A stretch of DNA of 64,000 bases from Romboutsia_C sp015668195 (GTDB lineage: Bacteria; Bacillota; Clostridia; Peptostreptococcales; Peptostreptococcaceae). Below are positions 7,703-16,961 of the stretch, one piece after another (position 1 is the stretch's first letter; every line of letters starts with the position of its first letter). The position numbers and the translations under genes are program-made. The notes below the pieces were generated by a model. It saw only the letters and a program-made list of their open reading frames with translations. It ran no database searches and was not told the DNA's origin. Where the stretch lies: the NCBI RefSeq assembly GCF_015668195.1, contig NZ_JADPFC010000004.1:186001-250000 (forward strand), written 5' to 3'.

Positions 7703-10390
7703 TTAAGCATGCGCTAATTCTTTATTTCTTATTTTTTCTACCTTTATAGCACATACCTTTAAATCCGGTACCTTACTTACTTTATCTAGTGTAGTATTAG
7801 TAAGGTAATTTGCAGCTCCATCAGCAAAGTGGAAAGGCATAAAAAATACATCTTCATCAACTATATCAGTTATTCTTACATAAGTTTCTATTTCTCCACG
7901 CTTTGAAGATACCTTTATTTTTTCATTTTCTTCAAATCCTAATTTGTTAGCTGTTATTGGATTTACTTCTATATATGAATGTGGTGCCTTTTCATTGAGC
8001 CCCTCTACCTTACCTGTCATAGTTCTAGTATGATAATGATATAGTATCCTACCATTAATCAATGTATATGGGTATTCTTCACTTAAGCCTTCAAAACTTA
8101 ATGTATAATCACAAGGAATAAATGTTGCTTTACCTTTTGCAAATTTATCTATATGTAATATTTTAGTGCCTTCATGATTAATATTAGTACATGGCCACTG
8201 TAATCCTTTTTCTTCTATTCTTTCATAATTTATTCCAGCATACGATGGTGTTAACTCACTAATCTCTTTCATTATCTCTTTTGGAGATTCATAGATTTTA
8301 TCATATCCTAATTTGTTCATAACCTCCATTAATATAATCCAATCGGATTTTGAGTTATACACAGGCTTTATAGCTTCCCTTATTCTTTGAACTCTTCTAT
8401 CTGTGTTTGTAAATGTTCCATCTTTCTCTGCAAAAGATGCAGCAGGTAAAACTACATCTGCAAGTTCTGCTGTTTCAGTTAAAAATATATCTTGTACAAC
8501 TAAGAAATCTAGTTTTTCTAGTGCTTTTTTTATATGATTTATATCTGGATCTGATATCATAGGATTTTCACCCATTATATATAAAAACCTTATATCACCA
8601 CGTCCTATAGCATTAGTTATCTCTGGAACTGTTAAACCTACTCTATTAGACAATTTTACTCCCCATGCATTTTCAAACTTTTTAACAATATCTTTGTTTA
8701 ATACACTTTGATACCCTGTAAATACATTTGGTAAAGCTCCCATATCACATGCACCTTGCACATTATTTTGACCTCTAAGTGGATTTACTCCTGTATATTC
8801 TTTTCCTAAGTTGCCACATAAAAGTGCTAAATTTGATATACTCATAACATTTTGAGTTCCTGTTGAATGTTGAGTTATACCCATAGAGTAAAATGTTGCA
8901 CTGTTATTAGTTGCATATATTCTAGCAGCTTTTATAATATCATCTTTATCTACTCCACATATTCTGGCACCTTCTTCAGGTGTGTAATCTTTAATTAATT
9001 CTTTTAAAGCTTCATAGTTTTCAGTTCTTTCTTTTATATATTTATCATCTTGTAAATTTTCAGATATTATAACATTCATCATAGTGTTTAATAAGGCTAC
9101 ATTTGTTCCAGGATTTATTTGTAAAAATACATCAGCTCTTTTAGCTAACTCTATTTTTCTTGGATCTGCTACTATTAATTTCGCGCCTTTACTTACTGCT
9201 TGTTTTATCTTAGCTCCTATAACAGGATGATTTTCTGTTGTATTAGAACCTATTACAAATATAGATTTTAAATCACTTACCTCTTCAATGCTATTTGTCA
9301 TAGCACCACTACCTAATGTAGTTGCAAGACCTGCAACTGTTGAGGAATGTCAGAGTCGAGCACAATGATCTACATTATTAGTTCCCATTACTCCTCTTAT
9401 CATTTTTTGGAATAAATAGTTTTCTTCATTGCTACATCTTGCTGAAGATAATCCTGCAAAAGCATCACTTCCATAGTTTTCTTTTGTTTTATTAAAATTT
9501 TCTAATATATAATCATATGCTTTCTCCCAAGTAACTTCTTCAAATTTTCCATCTATTTTTATTAGCGGGTTTTTAAGTCTATCTTCATGATTTATAAATT
9601 TATATCCAAATTTTCCTTTAACACATAGTAATCCATCATTTACTTCACCAAATACTGGTTGAGATCCAACTACCTTATCATTTTTAACTAATAGTTCTAA
9701 TTGACACCCTACTCCACAATAAGAACAAGTAGTCTTTACTTTTTTAGTATTATAAAAATCTGCATTTTTAGGAACTAATGCTCCTACTGGACAAATTGAT
9801 ACACAATTACCACAAGATACACAACTAGATTCATTTAGATTTTCTCTAAAGAATGGAGTAATCTCAGTTTCATAACCTCTATCAACTGAACTTATAGCAC
9901 TCACTTCTTGTAATTCTTCACATACTCTTACACATTTTTTACAGAGAATACATTTATTAGGGTCATAATAAAAAAATGGATTGCTGTCATCAATAGGCAA
10001 TTTTTTTGGCTTGTTGCCATATTTAGGTTTGAAATTATTTAGATATATACTTGAATAGTCTTGTAATTTACATGAACCCGATCTTGAACATGTTGTGCAC
10101 TCTAATGGATGGTCTGATATCATAAGTTCTAATATTTCTTTTCTTGCGCTTTGTACTTTCTTGCTATTTGTTAATATTTCCATTCCCTCTTTTACTATTT
10201 TTCCACAAGCTACTTCTAAATTTTTGCTTCCTTTAATCTCTACTACACACATTCTACATAGTCCGCTTGGATTTAATCTTTCATCATTACAAAAATTAGG
10301 CAATTCTATTCCTATACTTTTACAAGCATTAAAAATCGTGGTTCCTCTTTTAACGCTAACTTTAGTATTATTTATAATTATATTTACCAA
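7703..10390 (-). CDS. fdhF: Selenocysteine-containing formate dehydrogenase, long ferredoxin-domain form
   Basis: One 895-codon gene interrupted by an in-frame UGA at 9352-9350 that encodes selenocysteine (residue 347). The reading frame continues through UGA as DHCARL-Sec-HSSTVAGLA, the classic active-site sequence of Sec formate dehydrogenases, and a SECIS hairpin follows. N-terminal modules: [2Fe-2S] (Cys 34, 45, 48, 62), a His/Cys cluster (HPLECTTC), two ferredoxin clusters (CILCKKC, CVSCGNC), then the CSYCGVGC cluster of the bis-MGD domain. The catalytic and C-terminal molydopterin domains follow. It oxidises formate or reduces CO2. The modules suggest electron exchange with ferredoxin/NAD partners or a hydrogenase not encoded here. 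The start is TTG after AGGGGG. Confidence 0.95.
9321..9349 (-). promoter_or_regulatory. Bacterial SECIS element of fdhF
   Basis: Immediately 3' of the UGA, GTTGCA-GGTCT-TGCAAC forms a six-base-pair stem with a GGUCU loop. The stem sequence and loop match the known E. coli fdhF SECIS apex, the SelB-binding part. Spacing from UGA is about 12 nt, as expected. Confidence 0.9.
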
Positions 10391-10484
10391 AGTATTACCC
10401 CCTATTGAAATTTAACTACTTTAATATTTTCAACCATATATACTTCTATTCCTTCTATAATATGATGTTTTATATTAATTTATG

Positions 10485-10517
10485 AAAAAAAAGCCTATGA
10501 AAATACATAAGCTTTTT
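10485..10517 (-). terminator. Intrinsic terminator of the VanW gene
   Basis: Imperfect stem AAAAGCCTATG / CATAAGCTTTT with a T-tract on the minus strand, overlapping the stop codon of the gene at 10516. Confidence 0.7.
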
Positions 10518-11793
10518 ATTTATTAGGTTTTTTATATACACTTTTATAAATGAATTCTGTATCTATTACATTTCCATTTGAATCTTTATATTTTCTATAA
10601 GTTTTCGATGCATCTAAACCATTTTGTTTGAATACTTCTACGTATATTTCTATATTCTTTTTATCATTATCATTTCCATATATCCTACAAGTTAAAGTTC
10701 CATTTCCTACTATTGTTTTTACATATACAGGATGGTTATATTGATTTTTAAATCTAAAATCAGTTCCACCGTCATTTACCATAGCATCTCTACCTATTGG
10801 AACATAAGTTGATAATAATGAGTGATTAGTTATTGAAGTTAACTTAAGCCCAGATTCTAAAACTGCATTATATAAAGTACTAGAAACCTGACATACACCT
10901 CCGCCTAATCCATCTTCTAGCTTTCCATTTATAATAACAGGCGCATCTTTATATCCATTAGATTTATTTCTCACTCCTGTATGTTGATTGTATGAATATT
11001 CTTCTCCAGGCATTAAAAGTACATCACTACTTTTATTTCCTGCTACTCTTATATTGTGTACCCTCCCAGTTAAAGATGTAGAAAACTTAGTTGTAAATTC
11101 TCCTAATAAAGTATTTATACTTTTAGCATCTTCAGTTTTAACATGAGGTTCTTTTATATTTACCTTTAAATTTATATCACTAAAATCTTTGTTCTTTATA
11201 TTATTTAATATAACATCTTTAGTATTTGCTATGTCTAATTCTTTACCAATTGTTGATGGTGATGTACTGATTCCTCCATAATTTGATATATAAACTTTTG
11301 CATTAACCATATCAATATTTATATCTTTTGATATCTTTTGTATTTTTTCACTAAGTTTAGACTCATTGTAATTAGAATTTATGTTAAACTCTTTCTTATC
11401 CTTTTTTAGTGATAAATATCGTTTTATATTTTCTATATAACTATCTGTTTTAGTGTAGTTATAAGCTTTATCAATTACATTTTTTGTATCATAAGTTAAA
11501 TCTATATCATTTGGTGATATCTTATATGATTTATTTTCATATAAAAGATTTATATCATTTGGTGATATCTTTTCATTTACAATCTTAATAGCTTCTTCTT
11601 TTGTCATATCAGATACATCTATATTTTCTATATATATATTTTTTGCTATCTTATCATTATAAATATAATTTTTATTAAAGTAGCTAATCATAATTCCAAG
11701 TATAAATATTGCCCCTATACTAAATATAATAGCAGTTTTCCTCTTATTTTCTTTAAGTCTATAAGACCTAGATGATTTTTTTTCTTTACTCAT
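10516..11793 (-). CDS. VanW family protein with peptidoglycan-binding-like repeats, membrane anchored
   Basis: A 425-residue protein with a basic N-terminus and one membrane helix (TAIIFSIGAIFILGIMISYF), so the bulk lies outside the cell. Residues 60-240 look like the PG_binding_4 region and contain the repeated phrase ISPNDI(N/D)L. A VanW domain follows (SLTGRVHNIRVA, MPGEEYSYN, GLGGGVCQVSSTLYNAVLESGL, SLLSTYVPIGRDA). VanW domains occur in glycopeptide-resistance clusters and widely in clostridia. Their biochemical role is not settled. No van genes are adjacent, so resistance should not be assumed. It looks monocistronic. Confidence 0.88.
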   Translation of the reverse strand: MSKEKKSSRSYRLKENKRKTAIIFSIGAIFILGIMISYFNKNYIYNDKIAKNIYIENIDVSDMTKEEAIKIVNEKISPNDINLLYENKSYKISPNDIDLTYDTKNVIDKAYNYTKTDSYIENIKRYLSLKKDKKEFNINSNYNESKLSEKIQKISKDINIDMVNAKVYISNYGGISTSPSTIGKELDIANTKDVILNNIKNKDFSDINLKVNIKEPHVKTEDAKSINTLLGEFTTKFSTSLTGRVHNIRVAGNKSSDVLLMPGEEYSYNQHTGVRNKSNGYKDAPVIINGKLEDGLGGGVCQVSSTLYNAVLESGLKLTSITNHSLLSTYVPIGRDAMVNDGGTDFRFKNQYNHPVYVKTIVGNGTLTCRIYGNDNDKKNIEIYVEVFKQNGLDASKTYRKYKDSNGNVIDTEFIYKSVYKKPNK

Positions 11794-11886
11794 TACTCCA
11801 CCTCATTTTAAATTGTAATTAAATTATATTTGATTAAATTTTTTCAAACAAGATTAGAATAAAATATGTAACTTTATTGTTACATT

Positions 11887-12519
11887 TTATCTGAATTTAC
11901 AGATTATTGGATAATGATCTGAATAGTCTATCTTATCTATATAATAATCATCTATAGTTATTAGTTTGTCTGAGAATATATAATCTATTCTGGCATCATT
12001 TTTTATAAATGTTCCTTTTTGGAAATTTCCTGTATAAATAGCTACATCATTATACGTATTTATACTTAAATTTTTCTCATTTAAGTCTCCGCATATTATA
12101 ATCTTATTCGGTAGTTTATTTGAATAATTTAATATCTCATTTATCTGAGTATACCTTTCATTTTTATCTAATCCTAAGTGTGTATTTATAACATTAAATT
12201 TTCCATTTTTAGAAAATATGTTTGTATATAAAAATCCTCTTTGTTCTTTTTTACTAGTTAGCAACACGTGTTCGTGTACATCTATTTCATATTTAGAAAA
12301 AGTACATATACCATACATCATATTTTGATTTATAACATTTGCACAAAATACTCCATCCATATTTAAATTTTGTTTTAACTTTGCAAACTGTGGATATAAA
12401 ACTTCTTGTAGACAAATAACATCAAATTCTTTACTTTTTAAATATTTAGTTATCTTATTTAAAGTGTTTTTATTATTTAAATCACTAGCCTTATGTATAT
12501 TATATGTTACCATTTTCAT
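11887..12519 (-). CDS. Endonuclease/exonuclease/phosphatase (EEP) family protein
   Basis: A 210-residue metal-dependent phosphodiesterase fold without signal peptide, so cytoplasmic. The family motifs are in order: VTYNIHKA at the start, QEVLYPQ (metal Glu), INTHLGL (His), CGDLNEKN (Asp/Asn), ARIDYIF and YSDHYPI (catalytic Asp-His). The closest kind of protein is the small EEP hydrolases found beside cardiolipin synthases or acting on nucleic acid ends. The substrate cannot be told from sequence. ATG follows GGAGG by 7 nt. No clear operon partner. Confidence 0.85.
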   Translation of the reverse strand: MKMVTYNIHKASDLNNKNTLNKITKYLKSKEFDVICLQEVLYPQFAKLKQNLNMDGVFCANVINQNMMYGICTFSKYEIDVHEHVLLTSKKEQRGFLYTNIFSKNGKFNVINTHLGLDKNERYTQINEILNYSNKLPNKIIICGDLNEKNLSINTYNDVAIYTGNFQKGTFIKNDARIDYIFSDKLITIDDYYIDKIDYSDHYPIICKFR

Positions 12520-12555
12520 ACTAAAGCCTCCTTAATTACACTTATTTATAAAATA

Positions 12556-12595
12556 TTAAAACCTAGCTTAGATATATTATCAGCTAAGCTAGGTT
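12556..12595 (-). terminator. Intrinsic terminator of the small gene at 12601
   Basis: Twelve-bp stem AACCTAGCTTAG / CTAAGCTAGGTT followed on the minus strand by TTTTAATATTTT. Confidence 0.75.
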
Positions 12596-12600
12596 ATTTA

Positions 12601-12759
12601 TTAATGCTTAATTTCTTTTTTAATTTTTGTAAACTTTCCCTTATTACCTATAAATATAAATCCTGTTCTATTATACAATTCATTTAACTCACTTAAACTT
12701 ACTTCCCCATTTTTTAAATTAGATAATGTTATCTCCTTTATATTTCTAGTAGTCATCAT
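12601..12759 (-). CDS. Small protein of 52 residues, function unknown
   Basis: A short frame beginning MMTTRNIKEITL and ending KKEIKH. It is basic, without a membrane segment or Cys, and has a likely helix-rich middle (GEVSLSELNELYNRTG). AAGGAG lies upstream of tandem ATG codons, and a perfect terminator begins just after the stop. Together these suggest a real independent transcript. I do not recognise the family. Confidence 0.6.
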   Translation of the reverse strand: MMTTRNIKEITLSNLKNGEVSLSELNELYNRTGFIFIGNKGKFTKIKKEIKH

Positions 12760-13183
12760 CCTTAGTAACACTCCTTTTTAAAATCTTTATATCTCATTAT
12801 ATTTTTAATTTTTTTTAAATATTACTATTTTTTTAATTTTTTATATATTTTAATTTTAAAACAATCGTTCCTTTATTTTTCTTACATTTTAGATTATATA
12901 CCAAACAGTCGTTCTTAGCAATAGCAAATATACATTTTTTGTTATTAATATTATTTTTTATTTTTTTATTTATATTTTACTCTATTTTTCATAATTTTTT
13001 ATTTAGATACTAGATTTTGTCTAATATTTATATGTTTTTCAGAAATATTTGAATTTTAGTGAACATCATTGTTGCAATTTGAGGAAAACCATTCCTATTT
13101 GTAATATTATCTTGCCTTGATTTTATTGTTTATTTCTTCTTCTCGTACTACTATTATATTGAGGGAATATTAAAAAAAGGGGG
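12760..13183. other. AT-rich intergenic stretch
   Basis: Long T- and A-rich DNA with no reading frame of note. Two short similar blocks, AAACAATCGTTC (12858) and AAACAGTCGTTC (12904), are spaced about 45 bp apart and could be a protein-binding site. The downstream part must hold the promoter of the gene at 13184, but no canonical box stands out. Confidence 0.4.
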
Positions 13184-13720
13184 ATGAATGTGAAAACTAC
13201 AGTTAACAAGACCATTCCATTTAAGCAAAGAGATAACAATAAAAACAACGATGTAAAATCTAGCGATAAGACTAATGTTTGTGGTAAAGTCATTCCTTAT
13301 CCTAGGTTTAAAAAGAAAAAAGAAAAAAGTGTTAATTTTATCAAGAATAATAAAATATTTTTCATTATACTTTCTATAATATTATTCTTTGGTTTGATAT
13401 TTTTTATAGACTCAACTCTTTTAAAAGGTAAAATCGGTCCAACTGGAAGACCTTTATCAATTAATAAACAAACTAATATTGCTGTTTCTGATAAAGAATT
13501 CAACACTTATTCTAAAATTCTAGAAAAAGATATAGTTAGTATATTATCTATAAATAGTAAATATAATATATCCCCTAATTCTATGCATAAAAATGGAAAT
13601 AGAGTGTATGTTCAAGGTGATATACACATAAACGGAAAAAATAGCCAACCTTTTGATGCAATACTTAAAAATAACAATACTAGCTCGATTGTTATAAATG
13701 GAGATGAATATGTAAAATAA
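13184..13720 (+). CDS. Single-span membrane protein, function unknown
   Basis: A 178-residue protein. It has a polar, Lys/Asn-rich cytoplasmic N-terminus of about 55 residues, one transmembrane helix (IFFIILSIILFFGLIFFI), then an exported C-terminal domain of about 100 residues with alternating strands (NRVYVQGDIHING, SSIVINGDEYVK). This is a bitopic N-in/C-out layout. ATG follows AAAGGGGG. No enzymatic motif is visible and I do not recognise a named family. It stands alone, convergent with the moeA cluster. Confidence 0.7.
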   Translation: MNVKTTVNKTIPFKQRDNNKNNDVKSSDKTNVCGKVIPYPRFKKKKEKSVNFIKNNKIFFIILSIILFFGLIFFIDSTLLKGKIGPTGRPLSINKQTNIAVSDKEFNTYSKILEKDIVSILSINSKYNISPNSMHKNGNRVYVQGDIHINGKNSQPFDAILKNNNTSSIVINGDEYVK

Positions 13721-13746
13721 AATATAAATATATAATCTTAAAAAAC

Positions 13747-13788
13747 AAAAATAGGTAAAAAGCAATTAATTGCTTTTTACCTATTTTT
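13747..13788. terminator. Bidirectional terminator, perfect 42-bp palindrome
   Basis: AAAAATAGGTAAAAAGCAATT followed directly by its exact reverse complement. It lies between convergent genes and works as an A-stem-T terminator in both directions. Confidence 0.9.
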
Positions 13789-15686
13789 TATATACTTATT
13801 ATTTCACCTGCATTATTAGTATTATATCCACCTAAACTTTTAACATTTTTTAAAAATTTATTATCTTTTATTATTTCCAGTAGATTTTTTATAAACTCAA
13901 GTTCTAGATATTCAGTTTTAATAAGTAAGTCATATTCTTCTTCACATATAGGTATAAACTCTAAATCAAATACTTTAGCTGCTGAATATACACCTAATCC
14001 ACAATCACAATCATCATTTTGAATCGCTTTAGCTAATGACATATGAGTTAGTTCTTCTCTTTCATATCCTTTTATCTCACTCTTTTTTATATTTTCTTTT
14101 TTTAGTAAATAATCAAATAATACTCTAGTTCCAGAACCTTTTTGTCTATTTATGTATCGTACATTAACTAAATCTTTAATTCCTTTTATATTAAGTGGAT
14201 TCCCTTTCTTAACTATTAGACCTTGTGTTCTATTTACAAATTTTATTATAGATACATCTTCGTCTATATATTTATTTACATAAGATTTATTATAAGTTTC
14301 ATTGTCTACATCAAATAAATGTATCGGAGCTATGTGGCATTCACCCCTTTTTATAGATAGTATTCCTTGAAAACTACCAACATGAGTTGAACTAAGCTTA
14401 AATTTACCTTCAGTTCTTTTAGTCAATTCATTATTTATTAGATCCATAACTATATCATGACTTCCTATAGATACTATTGTTCTTTCTATTTTGCTTATAT
14501 CATTTAATAGTTGTACATCTATATAACTACCCTCTTCTATTCCTTCTATATTTTGAGGTATTGCTATAACTCCATCGGCATGTACTAAGCTAGTTACGGT
14601 TCCTGCTCCTCTTTTTATAGGAGTAGCAACATATTCATTATTTATATTTCCTATTTTAACTCTTACAAATTCTTTATACTTTAATGAACTCATTATTCTC
14701 TTTGTAAGTCTTGCCCTTATAACATTCCTTCTTTCTATATTTTGATGTGTAAGTTTTGATATTACTTCTTTTACTATATTCTCCATTACAACCCATCCAG
14801 ATACAGGATATCCTGGTATTCCTATTATAGGTTTATTTTGACCATACCCAAGTATTGCAGGTTTACCGGGTTTTATAGCTAGTCCATGTATAACTACTTT
14901 TCCTAATTCTTCTATTATATCATATGTATAATCTTCTCTACCTTGTGATGAGCCTGCATTTATAAGCACCATATCGCACTCACTTAGTGCTAATAGCACA
15001 CTTTGCTTTATTTTATAATAATTATCTTCTACTATTGGATAAATAATAGGTGTTGCTCCATACTCTAAGATAAGACCTTCAAATAATTTAGAGTTAAATT
15101 CTATAATATCTCCTACCTCTGGTGCTTTATGTCTATCTATTAATTCTGTTCCTGTTGGTATAATTCCTACCTTAAAATCTTTAAATACTTTCACTTTGTC
15201 TACCTTTGCACTTATCATAGATGCTATATCTTGAGGTCTTATTTTATGAAAGCTTGGAACTATCATCTCTGTTTCAACTATATCTTCCCCTAAGCATCTT
15301 ATATGCTGCCAAGGAGTTGCCGGTTTATAAATTTTTATTTGTCCATCCTTTTTCTCTAATAAATCCTCTACCATTATAACTGCATCAAATTCCTTAGGTA
15401 TAGGATCTCCTGTATCTACTTCTATATATTCTTTATCTTCTTTTAAAGTTATTATATTTTGTTCATTAGCCATAAATGTAAGTTTTGATTTTACTGCTAC
15501 TCCATCCATTGCAGAACAGTTATAAAATGGAGATGATAACTTTGCAAAAACAGCATCACTTGTAACTTTGTTTAAACTTTTATCTACATCTATAAATTTA
15601 GTATCTATTTTTTTTAGACTTAATATTTCATTAATATATTTTTTTAATCCTTCTTCTAATGAAATATTAGATAGATATCCCTTCAT
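13788..15686 (-). CDS. MoeA-type molybdopterin molybdenumtransferase fused to a periplasmic-binding-protein-like domain
   Basis: A 632-residue fusion. Residues 1-400 are MoeA: SPFYNCSAMDGVAV, IRCLGEDI, GIIPTGTEL, INAGSSQGREDYT, HGLAIKPGKPAILG and GIPGYPVSG. Residues 405-632 match the substrate-binding-like PF12727 fold (IGSHDIVMDLI, THVGSFQGI, NRQKGSGTRVLFDYLL). MoeA inserts molybdate (or tungstate) into adenylated molybdopterin. The extra domain probably binds an oxyanion or ligand and may set metal choice. It is last in a three-gene run behind a second moeA and an AOR-like gene. ATG follows GGGGGAAGG. Confidence 0.9.
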   Translation of the reverse strand: MKGYLSNISLEEGLKKYINEILSLKKIDTKFIDVDKSLNKVTSDAVFAKLSSPFYNCSAMDGVAVKSKLTFMANEQNIITLKEDKEYIEVDTGDPIPKEFDAVIMVEDLLEKKDGQIKIYKPATPWQHIRCLGEDIVETEMIVPSFHKIRPQDIASMISAKVDKVKVFKDFKVGIIPTGTELIDRHKAPEVGDIIEFNSKLFEGLILEYGATPIIYPIVEDNYYKIKQSVLLALSECDMVLINAGSSQGREDYTYDIIEELGKVVIHGLAIKPGKPAILGYGQNKPIIGIPGYPVSGWVVMENIVKEVISKLTHQNIERRNVIRARLTKRIMSSLKYKEFVRVKIGNINNEYVATPIKRGAGTVTSLVHADGVIAIPQNIEGIEEGSYIDVQLLNDISKIERTIVSIGSHDIVMDLINNELTKRTEGKFKLSSTHVGSFQGILSIKRGECHIAPIHLFDVDNETYNKSYVNKYIDEDVSIIKFVNRTQGLIVKKGNPLNIKGIKDLVNVRYINRQKGSGTRVLFDYLLKKENIKKSEIKGYEREELTHMSLAKAIQNDDCDCGLGVYSAAKVFDLEFIPICEEEYDLLIKTEYLELEFIKNLLEIIKDNKFLKNVKSLGGYNTNNAGEIISI

Positions 15687-15719
15687 ATCCTTCCCCCTAT
15701 ATTTACTATGATTAAATCT

Positions 15720-16940
15720 TTAAAAAGTATATACTTTAACTATATCTCCATTTTTTATACCTTCTAATTCTCTATCGATTTTTACATATCCATCACACTT
15801 TGCAAACTGCTTTATAGTACTTGATTTTGAAAATATAGGTACACATACTAGCCTATTGTCTTTTTTCTCTATATTTACACCTAAATATTCTTCTCGTCCT
15901 TTAGCCTTATGATAGTTGTATGTAAATTCACAAAGTGTATATTCTTCCTTATCTATATTATATAAACTTTTTATATATTTCTTAAATATTGCCTCTATTA
16001 CAAAGGCACAAGATAAAGGATGACCTGGAAGTCCCATTACCAATTTATTACATATACTTGCTATTATAGTTGGCTTTCCTGGTTTTATAGCTATACCTTC
16101 TACTAAGACTTCACTATTTTCAAAGCTTTCTATGGCTTTTAATGTTTCGTCTTTTTTACCTACAGAGCTTCCTCCCGATATTAAAATTATGTCACATTCA
16201 TTGAGAGCTTTTTGGATTAAATTTATTATGTCATTAAGATTATCTTTTGCTGATGGGTATATGATAGGATTTAAATTTATGTTTTTTAATTGACCATATA
16301 GTATGTATGCATTTATATCTTTTATCTTAGTTTCTTTTATATCTTCACTTATATCTAATATTTCATCTCCCGTTGATATTATACCAACAGTAAGTTTTTC
16401 ATAAACATCTACTTCTTTTATATTAGCTCCTGCTAATACTCCAATATCTCTTTCATTTATAAGATGTCCTTTTTCATATAATACTTCATTTTCTTTTATA
16501 TCTTCTCCGACCTCTACTATATTTTCATTAAATGATATAGAATTTTGTATGAGTATATCTTTTTCATTTAACACTTCACAATATTCTATCATTACAACTC
16601 CCTGTGAATTTTTTGGTACCATAGCACCTGTTGGAGTATACACACAAGTTTCTTCTTCTAATAAAGTATTACAAATTTTTCCCATATAACTTTCGTCTAT
16701 TTTTTTTAAGCATACAGGATTTGATTCACTAGCTAAAAATACATCATTAAATAATACTGAATATCCATCTACTAATGATTTTCTAAAGTGAGGTACATTT
16801 ATATTTGATTTAATATCATCTGATATATATCTATTTAAGCCATCTATTAAACTTACTTTCTCAGAAATTATATCTTTTTTAAATTTATTTTTCATTATTT
16901 CTAATACTTTATCTACTGTTGTTACATCAAATAATTTCAT
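15720..16940 (-). CDS. moeA: Molybdopterin molybdenumtransferase, MoeA paralogue
   Basis: A stand-alone 406-residue MoeA. Motifs: NVPHFRKSLVDGYSV, YTPTGAMVP, GEDIKENE, GIISTGDEI, ISGGSSVGKKDET, GIAIKPGKPTI and GLPGHPLSC. It differs from the adjacent fusion paralogue in length and in substrate-loop detail. Organisms using both metals often carry two MoeA proteins, one for molybdenum and one for tungsten. Which is which cannot be decided here. It is the second gene after the compact AOR-like gene, 21 nt away, and 33 nt before the fusion gene. Confidence 0.92.
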   Translation of the reverse strand: MKLFDVTTVDKVLEIMKNKFKKDIISEKVSLIDGLNRYISDDIKSNINVPHFRKSLVDGYSVLFNDVFLASESNPVCLKKIDESYMGKICNTLLEEETCVYTPTGAMVPKNSQGVVMIEYCEVLNEKDILIQNSISFNENIVEVGEDIKENEVLYEKGHLINERDIGVLAGANIKEVDVYEKLTVGIISTGDEILDISEDIKETKIKDINAYILYGQLKNINLNPIIYPSAKDNLNDIINLIQKALNECDIILISGGSSVGKKDETLKAIESFENSEVLVEGIAIKPGKPTIIASICNKLVMGLPGHPLSCAFVIEAIFKKYIKSLYNIDKEEYTLCEFTYNYHKAKGREEYLGVNIEKKDNRLVCVPIFSKSSTIKQFAKCDGYVKIDRELEGIKNGDIVKVYTF

Positions 16941-16961
16941 AACTATCCCCTTTTAATAACA

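Noticed and set aside
9302..9349. Treating the two formate dehydrogenase frames as separate genes, the second starting at the ATG at 9301
   Set aside because: The frame is continuous through UGA with an active-site motif and a SECIS hairpin; the ATG at 9301 has no SD and falls inside the catalytic domain.
10516..11793. VanW as evidence of a vancomycin-resistance cluster
   Set aside because: No vanA-, vanX-, vanR- or vanS-type genes are nearby, and VanW-domain proteins are common in clostridia without resistance.
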